NCBI RefSeq assembly: GCF_030347395.1
Contig: NZ_CP128170.1
Coordinates: 2,480,001 to 2,544,000, forward strand
Length of the DNA: 64,000 bases
Source of the DNA: Microbacterium sp. ET2
GTDB taxonomy: Bacteria; Actinomycetota; Actinomycetes; Actinomycetales; Microbacteriaceae
Direction: 5' to 3'
A model generated the notes under the pieces. It did not search any database and was not told the origin of the DNA. It saw nothing but the letters and a program-made list of their open reading frames with translations. The position numbers and the translations under genes were made by a program. The stretch's first letter is position 1. The number at the start of each line of letters is the position of its first letter. Below are positions 54,839 through 61,857 of this stretch, piece by piece.

Positions 54839-55798
54839 TCACGAGGGAGCCAAAATCTGTTCGGCCGACCACAGGACCGGAACGCCGTCTGTGATCTCCA
54901 ACGCAGCCGGCAGCGCAGGATCTGCGGTGGATATACAGCCGACCAGCACGGGCGCATCCGGCGATTCGGCTGGGAAGCGGCTGACTGTCGTGCCTTGGCA
55001 CGCTGCGCTGGTATGTGCGACGAGCAGGTCTCGGCCGTCGAACGCAACAGCGATTGCTCCCTGCGCTGCGAGTCCTCGCCAGCCATCACCATTGCTGACT
55101 GAGGGTGACCCGTCGCACAGCAAAGCAACAAGATCGCCAGAGCTTCGCAGGCCGAAAGCGGACCCGCAGGGCGCGGGAATCGAGTTCGCTCCCAGGTCGA
55201 CGGTCGCTGAGTCGGCGGAGTCGATATATCGGGAATTCGCGAGGACATCGGGATAGGACTCCCAGAAGCGGCCCTGCGTGTAGGTGCGTAGTGCCTGCAA
55301 CTCGCACCCCGGGCCGACCCTTACCACCATCTCGGCCTCCGTCGGGGTGAACGGGTTTAAAGACAGCAGTTCGCCGATCTCAAGGTACCGGGGGGTCACG
55401 TCCAACCACGTCTGTCCGCCATCGACGGATCGTTCTACGAGGGGTTCGATAACACCGCAACGCCCTGCCGTTCCACGCCACCATGCATCTTCTCCGACGG
55501 AGAAAAACCGTTCTTGGCCGGGCGAAACCTGTACCGCACTTCCGGGCGGTTCGGCGGTCGGCGTTGGGGTCTGCGTCTGTATACCAAGCGAGAACGACGG
55601 TACGGGATTGGGTTGGGCGACAACGTCGCCCCGCAGACGACCGAGCGCGAGAACGGACAGGAATATGACGGTGAGTGCAAGAATGCCGAGGAGGCCGAGC
55701 GCCATCCAGCGGGCGCGCTTGAATTGCAAAGAATGTCGAGCCACGTTCTCAGCGCTGTTGTGAGCGGCCGACGTCGGCAGGGCGGCGAATGCTGGCAT
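54839..55798 (-). CDS. membrane-anchored exported Asp-box protein
   Basis: A 319-residue protein with one N-terminal transmembrane helix (ALGLLGILALTVIFLSVLAL) and an outside domain with a Pro/Thr stretch. It carries an Asp-box-like element (SVDGGQTWLDV), seen in sialidase/BNR propellers, and pairs of Cys that may form disulfides (CGVIEPL, CELQAL, CGSAFGL, CDGS, CQGTT, CIST). The substrate is unknown. The start is ATG 55798 (or GTG 55801); it overlaps the end of the BY-kinase gene by 50 bp and has no clear SD, so it is coupled to it. Confidence 0.65.
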   Translation of the reverse strand: MPAFAALPTSAAHNSAENVARHSLQFKRARWMALGLLGILALTVIFLSVLALGRLRGDVVAQPNPVPSFSLGIQTQTPTPTAEPPGSAVQVSPGQERFFSVGEDAWWRGTAGRCGVIEPLVERSVDGGQTWLDVTPRYLEIGELLSLNPFTPTEAEMVVRVGPGCELQALRTYTQGRFWESYPDVLANSRYIDSADSATVDLGANSIPAPCGSAFGLRSSGDLVALLCDGSPSVSNGDGWRGLAAQGAIAVAFDGRDLLVAHTSAACQGTTVSRFPAESPDAPVLVGCISTADPALPAALEITDGVPVLWSAEQILAPS

Positions 55799-57296
55799 CA
55801 CCCGGTGCTGGACGGTCGCCCTTTAGGGCGGACGTGGGAGCGGGGGCAGGAACAGGAACCACCGCGATCGGCGTTGCGCGTCGCCGCCCGGAGCTAGCGG
55901 TTCGCCGTCGCAAACCCTTTGTCGACTGCTCCTCGAAATAGCCGTAACCATATCCATAGCCCGCGCCGTATGCATAGTAGGCGTCGGGACCACGAGTGGG
56001 CACCATCGTCATCACCAGCCCCGCGATCTTCGCCCCGACCGTCTGTAGTGCCTCGATGGCACCATCCAGCTGGTGCCGATTGGTCTGTCCCGACGCCACC
56101 ACCACGATTGCCCCACTTGTTGCTTTGGCGAGAATCGCGGCGTCGGTGACCGGAAGAAGGGGTGGCGCGTCACACAGGACCACATCGAAGTCGCGTTCAA
56201 GCACCTCAAGAAGCGTATGCATCTGCGCCGAACCGAGAAGCTCACTCGGGTTCGGGGGTACCTTACCCGCCGGCAGAACGTAAAGGCTCCGCTGGCCCCA
56301 CGGCAGCATGACGTCGCCAACACGGGCACGGTTGATCAGCACGTCGGTCAGGCCCGCACCTCCCTCAATGCCGAGGTACTCGGCAACTTTGGGTTTTCGC
56401 AGATCGGTGTCGAGAAGAGCGACCCGCTTTCCGGCATCCGCTAAGGCGATGGCGAGGTTGATCGTTGTCGTCGACTTGCCCTCGCTCGGCACGCTCGAGG
56501 TGATAACAAAACTCGATCGACCCTCCATGTCGAGGAATTGCAAGTTGGTACGTAGAGCCCGGAACGACTCGGCGCGTGGGCTGAGTGGGTCGGCGTGCAC
56601 GATGAGGGGCCGTTCCTTAACCCGGGGATCGAACGGTATGGCGCCGATCATCGGACGATCCGTGATCTGCTCGATGTCGCGCGGAGAGCGAATGCGGGTA
56701 TCGAGGACGGAGCGCAGGATTGCCGCGCCGACCCCAAGACCGAGACCGACCAGGGCACCGAGTATCAGGTTCAACGGAACGTTCGGGCTCGACGGCGCGA
56801 GAGGCGGAAGAGCGTCCTTCACCCGAGTCAGGCGCACAGGGCTAGTGTCCGAGTCATTGGGCGTCTCGATCTCCTCAACCGCAGCAGTGAGGCTCGCGGC
56901 AAGGGCATTCGCGATGTCCGCAGCGCGGATCGGGTCGGGATCAGTCACCGTGATCGTGATCAGCGTCGTGTTAACGGCCGAGGACGCCTCGACTTGCTCA
57001 TCGAGCTCAGCTGCGGTGACGCCGAGGCCAAGTGCCGCGATGACTGGATTCATGACAATCGGAGCGCCAACAAGATTGGTATATGTCGTCACGCGCTGCT
57101 GCGTGAAAATGTTTCCCTGCTGCAAATCCTGAGCAGTCGAGCCATTCTGGCTCGAGACGAAGACAGTGCTTTGGCTCTCGTATTGGGGCGTCCTCGTCAG
57201 TGAGTACGTGGCGGCGATGCCGATGCCCAAGAGCGTCGCGACCACGATGATCAGCCAGTTTTTCCGCAGAATGCGGATGTAGTCGATGAGCTCCAT
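55749..57296 (-). CDS. polysaccharide co-polymerase/BY-kinase (Wzc-like), copy 2
   Basis: A 515-residue Wzz-kinase. Wzz helices are at about 13-32 and 175-195. Kinase motifs: Walker A SVPSEGKST (268-276), Walker A' VALLDTDLRKP, Walker B VVLCDAPP. The tail carries a dense Tyr/Gly cluster (AYYAYGAGYGYGYGYFEE), then a long Arg/Pro-rich extension absent from copy 1. ATG 57296 has GAGAGG upstream. The matching phosphatase gene lies directly upstream, the usual Wzc/Wzb pair for cycling phosphorylation. Confidence 0.93.
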   Translation of the reverse strand: MELIDYIRILRKNWLIIVVATLLGIGIAATYSLTRTPQYESQSTVFVSSQNGSTAQDLQQGNIFTQQRVTTYTNLVGAPIVMNPVIAALGLGVTAAELDEQVEASSAVNTTLITITVTDPDPIRAADIANALAASLTAAVEEIETPNDSDTSPVRLTRVKDALPPLAPSSPNVPLNLILGALVGLGLGVGAAILRSVLDTRIRSPRDIEQITDRPMIGAIPFDPRVKERPLIVHADPLSPRAESFRALRTNLQFLDMEGRSSFVITSSVPSEGKSTTTINLAIALADAGKRVALLDTDLRKPKVAEYLGIEGGAGLTDVLINRARVGDVMLPWGQRSLYVLPAGKVPPNPSELLGSAQMHTLLEVLERDFDVVLCDAPPLLPVTDAAILAKATSGAIVVVASGQTNRHQLDGAIEALQTVGAKIAGLVMTMVPTRGPDAYYAYGAGYGYGYGYFEEQSTKGLRRRTASSGRRRATPIAVVPVPAPAPTSALKGDRPAPGDASIRRPADVGRSQQR

Positions 57297-57445
57297 GGTG
57301 CCTCTCGTGTCCCGAACTTGCGGACCATACTGCCATGGGGGTGTTTCGGGGGTGTGATCTGAGGTGGCTGAGCGGGGTGTTGGCGTGGCGTTCTCGCTTC
57401 GCTCGGCTCGTATACGGCCACTGCGGCTTGCTCGACCACAGAACT

Positions 57446-58036
57446 CTAGAACGCGAGTTTGAGGGCTCGGACTGTGGACGTCACGGCGGGCTCCAGCTGA
57501 GACGCTGACAGCTCGTAGGTTCGCCAGGAGCGGCCGTAGGGGTCGATGATGTCGTCGTCGGCAGGATCAGCAGGCGGCAGGACGAGACCGCGTTGGGAGG
57601 CCACCGCTGCAGTGACAGACCGAACTCGAGATGATGCATCGGCGCCGCCAGCCTGCGCAGCGCTTCGTAGCTGATGGTCGGTGAGGGAGTCGGCGAGGCG
57701 GCCGAACTCTCGGATAGTGAAAGTCGACCGCATGCGCGACGGTGCGAGCTCGACGACCTCGCGGCGATGTTCGCGTGTCATTGCGAGGATGAGGTCCGGC
57801 CCGGCGAGGTGTGACTCCATCAAGAACCGCGAGCGGTGACGCGCGATGTCCGCGCTCGAAACCCCCAGCGCGGTGGCAAGGGCGACCGTTTCTTCAGTCA
57901 TCGGCGCTTCGCGAAGGCCTCGGGTTCCGGCGCTCGCAACGAGGACGTCGAGCGGGGCGAGCCGCGTCTGAAGCAGCGCGGCGGCCAGCGGTGACCGGCA
58001 GATGTTGCCCGTGCACACCGTGAGGATCTCGAACAC
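57446..58036 (-). CDS. low-molecular-weight protein tyrosine phosphatase (Wzb-like)
   Basis: A 196-residue LMW-PTP. The P-loop is VCTGNICRSP (Cys8, Arg14), and the general-acid region is DDDIIDPYGRS, somewhat degenerate around the usual DPY. It should dephosphorylate the BY-kinase encoded downstream on the same strand. GTG 58036 has AAAGG upstream. It is longer than the family minimum (about 145) owing to an insertion before the DPY motif. Confidence 0.88.
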   Translation of the reverse strand: MFEILTVCTGNICRSPLAAALLQTRLAPLDVLVASAGTRGLREAPMTEETVALATALGVSSADIARHRSRFLMESHLAGPDLILAMTREHRREVVELAPSRMRSTFTIREFGRLADSLTDHQLRSAAQAGGADASSRVRSVTAAVASQRGLVLPPADPADDDIIDPYGRSWRTYELSASQLEPAVTSTVRALKLAF

Positions 58037-58058
58037 AGGGGTACCTTTCCCCTCGGGG

Positions 58059-58064
58059 TAACGT
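58059..58064 (+). promoter_or_regulatory. leaderless -10 box of the first CPBP gene
   Basis: TAACGT, 6 nt before GTG 58071. Confidence 0.5.
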
Positions 58065-58070
58065 GAGCGA

Positions 58071-58826
58071 GTGCTCGATCACTCTAGCGATGTCGACACC
58101 GCCGCCCCGCGCCGATCATCGGGACGGCGGGCGCGTACCGACTGGAGACTCGGCGGTCACACCGTGCGTCGCTGGAATGAGTGGCTGCTCGCGATCGCCC
58201 TCGTCTGCCTCGGAGTGGGGGTCCTTTTCGGTGCCGTCATTGACTGGGCCTGGGATGCGCCGATCGCACCGCTTGTCGGGACAGTCATCGTCGGCGTGGC
58301 AATGATCGTGCCGATCGTTCTCGCGTTCCTGCGCTCGCGCCCGATCGGTTTCCTGAGATTCCGGCCGCTCGACCTGCTGTGGGGCGTTGGCCTGGGAGTG
58401 TTCGTTCGGCTCGTCCAGGGTCTGTTGAGTGGTGCGGAGCCGCTTCCGACCATGGCGACGATCGACGGACGCTCATCGGAGTGGTGGCCGATCGAGGCTT
58501 CCGGGGCGGTCGTCGTCGCGCCGGTCGTGGAGGAGCTTTTCTTTCGCGGCGTCCTCCTCGTCACGCTCTTCACGATCCTGCGCCGTCTGGTCGGTCACAC
58601 CGCGGCCGGGATCATCGCTGCGCTCGTGTCGACCGGGCTCTTCGTGATGCTCCACGCGCTCGCCGGCGAAGCTGAAACCGAACAGGTGATCGGGCTCGCG
58701 CTTCTCGGATTCACGGCCTCCGGCGTGGTGCTGCTCACCGGCCGAATCTGGGGAGCTATCCTTCTACACGCGGTCTACAACACCTCGTTCGTGGTCCTCG
58801 TTGCGCTCGGAACCGCTCTGACCTGA
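58071..58826 (+). CDS. CPBP-family intramembrane protease-like protein, copy 1
   Basis: A 251-residue membrane protein with about seven helices. The CPBP (Abi/CAAX-like) motif is VVEELFFRGVLL with the EExxxR core; second and third motif His/Asn are seen in VMLHALAG and HAVYNTSF. These proteins may cleave membrane peptides; substrates are unknown. The start is GTG 58071, inferred to be leaderless. It diverges from the phosphatase gene 34 bp away. Confidence 0.85.
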   Translation: MLDHSSDVDTAAPRRSSGRRARTDWRLGGHTVRRWNEWLLAIALVCLGVGVLFGAVIDWAWDAPIAPLVGTVIVGVAMIVPIVLAFLRSRPIGFLRFRPLDLLWGVGLGVFVRLVQGLLSGAEPLPTMATIDGRSSEWWPIEASGAVVVAPVVEELFFRGVLLVTLFTILRRLVGHTAAGIIAALVSTGLFVMLHALAGEAETEQVIGLALLGFTASGVVLLTGRIWGAILLHAVYNTSFVVLVALGTALT

Positions 58827-58924
58827 ATCCAGGAAAAAATTCTTTCGCCCGGCGAGACTCCGGAATTCCGCGGAAATCCGCTCCCTTTGTCCCCCAATTG
58901 GAGGACACGCCGTACCAAAATGTT

Positions 58925-59010
58925 ACTTCCTGGAAACTTCCTGGGTTATGGAAACCCCTTGCCCTCCCGCTAGCATTGCGGAGGTACGGCGACACAGCTC
59001 GCACACAGCT
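58925..59010. promoter_or_regulatory. paired 11-bp-spaced direct repeats upstream of the LPxTG gene
   Basis: ACTTCCTGG occurs at 58925-58933 and 58936-58944; ACACAGCT occurs at 58992-58999 and 59003-59010. Both pairs have an 11-bp period, one DNA turn, as expected for regulator sites. No regulator is identified. Confidence 0.45.
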
Positions 59011-59078
59011 AGCTCTCATGTCGCTCTCACCTCAATAACCAACATCCACGCCTAGGACCTTGTGGGGGGTACCAGCGC

Positions 59079-59627
59079 ATGATCAAGAAGTCTCTTACCG
59101 CAGTCGGCATTGCCGGCTTCATCGTTCTCGCCGGAGCATCGGCGGCCAACGCCGATTACGCATCCGAGGTCGAGGCCACCGTCGCTGACCCGACCGTGGT
59201 TCCCGGCCAGGCGACCATCATCACCGCGACCAACGTCGACGGCACCACGACCTTCGCGACGTCGGGCCCCGGCGTCACCGAGAACACCCTGACCTCGATC
59301 TCGTTCGCCGCCGTTGCGGCTGACACCGCGGTCAAGGAAGCGGGCGACGACCGCACCGCGCAGGCGACCTTCACGGCGCCGACCGCGGGTGGCACGTACA
59401 CCATCCAGATCGAAGACGAAGACGGTGACACGCAGAGCGTCACCCTCACCGTCGCTGCCGCAGGCAGCGGTTCTGGTGGCACCGGCGGCACGGGTGGCAC
59501 GCTGCCCGCGACCGGTAGCGACGCCGTTCCGGCCGCAGCCATCTGGCTCGGTGCCGGCGCTGTCGGCCTCGGTGGCATCGCCGTGACCGCTGCGGTGGCT
59601 CGCCGCCGCGCTGCGTCGAACCGCTGA
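59079..59627 (+). CDS. LPxTG cell-wall-anchored protein
   Basis: A 182-residue surface protein. Signal peptide (IKKSLTAVGIAGFIVLAGAS), a beta-sandwich-like domain at about 30-125 (ADPTVVPGQATIITATNVDG, GGTYTIQIEDEDGDTQSVTL), a Gly/Thr-rich linker, then sorting signal LPATG at about 142-146, hydrophobic helix and RRR tail. ATG 59079 has no standard SD; a G6 run ends 9 nt upstream. It lies between two CPBP genes. No sortase gene is in the window. Confidence 0.88.
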   Translation: MIKKSLTAVGIAGFIVLAGASAANADYASEVEATVADPTVVPGQATIITATNVDGTTTFATSGPGVTENTLTSISFAAVAADTAVKEAGDDRTAQATFTAPTAGGTYTIQIEDEDGDTQSVTLTVAAAGSGSGGTGGTGGTLPATGSDAVPAAAIWLGAGAVGLGGIAVTAAVARRRAASNR

Positions 59628-59645
59628 ATCGCGGCCAGAAGCAGC

Positions 59646-59651
59646 TAGCCT
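59646..59651 (+). promoter_or_regulatory. leaderless -10 box of the second CPBP gene
   Basis: TAGCCT, 7 nt before ATG 59659. Confidence 0.5.
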
Positions 59652-59658
59652 CTTCTCT

Positions 59659-60405
59659 ATGACAACGGCTCCGGGCGCCAGCCCGGGGCCGTTGTTCCTT
59701 TTCGCCCGCGCCTACCAGCACCCCTGGCGGGCGCTCCTCATCGGCGCCGCCGGCTTCGGCACGGCCGCGCTGCTGCTCTACGTCGTCGACGCCACCGGGC
59801 CGATGTGGGCGGGTATGCCGGGCTGGCTCGCGGCCGCGGCCTCGATTCTCGCTGCCAACGGCCCCCTCTTCCTCGCCGTCATCGCCGCCGCGACCTTCGC
59901 GTCGATCGTCGGATTCGGCCGCGCCACCGGCATCCGTCACTGGACCTGGACCGACCTCGCCCTCGGTGTCTCGGTCGGTCTCGTCGTCCGGGCCGCGGTC
60001 GAACTGGTCGCGCCCACCCTCGGCGGGTTCGGCGGACCCCTCGGCGGAGCGCTCTCGGGTGACGCCACGCTCGCCCTGGTGATCGCCGCCTCGGCGGCGG
60101 TGCTCATCTCGCCGATAGTCGAAGAGCTCTACTTCCGTGGACTGCTCGTGCGGGCCCTCTTCGACGCCGTGTCTGAGGCGGGGCGCATCGGCGCCGCGAT
60201 CGTCGCGGTCGCCACCTCGACCGCCGCCTTCGTCGTGCTGCACGTCATCGCCGCCGGCGCCCTCGTACCTTTCGGGCTGCTCGTCGGCTCACTGGGAGTG
60301 GGCATCGGGTGCGGCGTGCTCGTCGTCGTCACGGGGCGCCTGGGCGGCGCGATCATCGCCCACCTGTTCTACAACGCGTCAGGACTCGCGCTGCTGCTCT
60401 GGTGA
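59659..60405 (+). CDS. CPBP-family intramembrane protease-like protein, copy 2
   Basis: A 248-residue membrane protein with about seven helices. The core motif is IVEELYFRGLLV (EExxxR), followed by VVLHVIAAG and HLFYNASG. It resembles copy 1 in layout but is not a close duplicate. The start ATG 59659 has TAGCCT 7 nt before it. Its last 37 bases overlap the end of the convergent acyltransferase gene. Confidence 0.85.
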   Translation: MTTAPGASPGPLFLFARAYQHPWRALLIGAAGFGTAALLLYVVDATGPMWAGMPGWLAAAASILAANGPLFLAVIAAATFASIVGFGRATGIRHWTWTDLALGVSVGLVVRAAVELVAPTLGGFGGPLGGALSGDATLALVIAASAAVLISPIVEELYFRGLLVRALFDAVSEAGRIGAAIVAVATSTAAFVVLHVIAAGALVPFGLLVGSLGVGIGCGVLVVVTGRLGGAIIAHLFYNASGLALLLW

Positions 60406-61667
60406 ACTGGTGACGTGAGCGCATCGCCCAGCACGTCGAGCACCGCGCTCGTGTCGGTCTGCTGCTGCGTGGTCACCGTCACCGACAGCTTTCCGTCGTA
60501 GAGCAGCGCAAAGGTCGACAGCTCATCGTGCGGCAGGCTCGCCGGCAGCACGACGACCTCGTCGAGCCGCGCCCCCGCCAGATACCGGGCGCGCGACAGC
60601 CACGGCACGAGGGTGGCGTACCCGACCTCGCGGGCGGCAGCCCGCTCGGAGTCTGACGCCTCGGTTCCCGACAGCTGTGCCCTCACGGATGCCACCAGCT
60701 CGGCCGGATCGGTCAGGGCGCTGCCGACGATCTCGGCGTCGGTCACCCGGTTGCGGCTCTGCTCGGTCGCGCGTCGCAGCACCGGCACGCGCACGCGCAC
60801 CGGCTCTCCCGTCGGCGCCGACGCGGCGGTGATCGCCGCGGCCACGACCAGGTCGTTCATCGTGCCGTCGAGCTCGGCGCCGCGCGCCTGCACCGCGTCG
60901 CCGTCGAACGTACGGAAGCCCGAGTGCGTCGTGGGTGGCGGCGCCGGCTGATCGCGGAAGCGACGAGTGACCCGCGCCGCGACCCGGCGCGCCCGGCGGA
61001 CGACGGGCTTGCGCAGGTACGCCCGCACACGCGCCCCGGCCGAGTCGCCCGCGCTCCACCACGCGCGAAGCGCCAGTCCGGGCAGCTCGACGCTGCGCGC
61101 CGCGCGCTGACCTGCGAACGGGTCATCCGCGCTCTTGGGAACGCCGTCGAGCTTCGACGCGGTGAGTGCGGCGAGGAACTTCATCGTGCGCAGCGCATCG
61201 CCGCCGGCGTGATGCATGAGGATGCCCAGGGCGATGCGCCCGTCATCGAGCGGCGTGAGGCGCAGCCGCCAGAGCGGTGCCGACAGATCGAGCGGTCCCT
61301 CGTCCCATCCGATGAGGGTGCGCAGGCGCGCGGGTGCGAGCGTCTCCACCGCGTCGGCGAAGACGAGGTGGGTGTCGAGGTCGAGCTCGTCGACGGGGAC
61401 CCACGCGGGCGGGGTGAGTCCGAGCGGCGCGCGCTGGAGGCGCGACCGGGCGTAGGGGAGCGGATGCGCCGCCCGCCCGATCCACGCGCGCACGCGCTCG
61501 CGGTCGATCGACCCGTCGGCGCGGCGCAGCTCGCCGCCGGTGAACACCGCCACCCCCTGCATGTGCATCGCGGTGAACGACGCCGTCGTCGAGACGTACC
61601 CCTCCTCCCACACCTGCATGAACTCGGCGTGAGGGGGGCGGGATGCGACGGGCGAGCGTCGGCTCAT
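60369..61667 (-). CDS. WS/DGAT-like acyltransferase, second copy
   Basis: A 432-residue paralog of the protein at 16217: same opening (PHAEFMQVWEEGYVS), LGLTPPAWVPVDELDLDTHL, APLWRLRLTP. The active-site motif is HHAGGDA (152-158), with the final Gly of HHxxxDG replaced by Ala; both His and the Asp are kept, so activity is possible. The ATG at 61667 has GAGGGAG upstream. It diverges from a FAAL gene, again pairing a FAAL with this acyltransferase type. Confidence 0.8.
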   Translation of the reverse strand: MSRRSPVASRPPHAEFMQVWEEGYVSTTASFTAMHMQGVAVFTGGELRRADGSIDRERVRAWIGRAAHPLPYARSRLQRAPLGLTPPAWVPVDELDLDTHLVFADAVETLAPARLRTLIGWDEGPLDLSAPLWRLRLTPLDDGRIALGILMHHAGGDALRTMKFLAALTASKLDGVPKSADDPFAGQRAARSVELPGLALRAWWSAGDSAGARVRAYLRKPVVRRARRVAARVTRRFRDQPAPPPTTHSGFRTFDGDAVQARGAELDGTMNDLVVAAAITAASAPTGEPVRVRVPVLRRATEQSRNRVTDAEIVGSALTDPAELVASVRAQLSGTEASDSERAAAREVGYATLVPWLSRARYLAGARLDEVVVLPASLPHDELSTFALLYDGKLSVTVTTQQQTDTSAVLDVLGDALTSPVHQSSSASPDAL

Positions 61668-61857
61668 CGGGTGTCTCCCTCGGGTGCGGGTGGGCGGCGG
61701 GCGCCGCTCGGGATGCGTCGAACCCTGGCATCCCGGTGTTGCGACCATGTAAATACTGCCGAAACGAATGGGTGTGTCGGGGGTGTGCCCCGTAGGCTGT
61801 GCGCTAAGCCTCCAGTGTCGCAGGGCTATCGAAGGATCCACGACACAGGGGGTAGAA

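Noticed and set aside
54147..55001. Minus-strand open frame of 284 codons spanning the gap at 54293-54838
   Set aside because: It overlaps two better-supported genes in another frame and has a random-looking, Ser/Arg/Cys-rich product.
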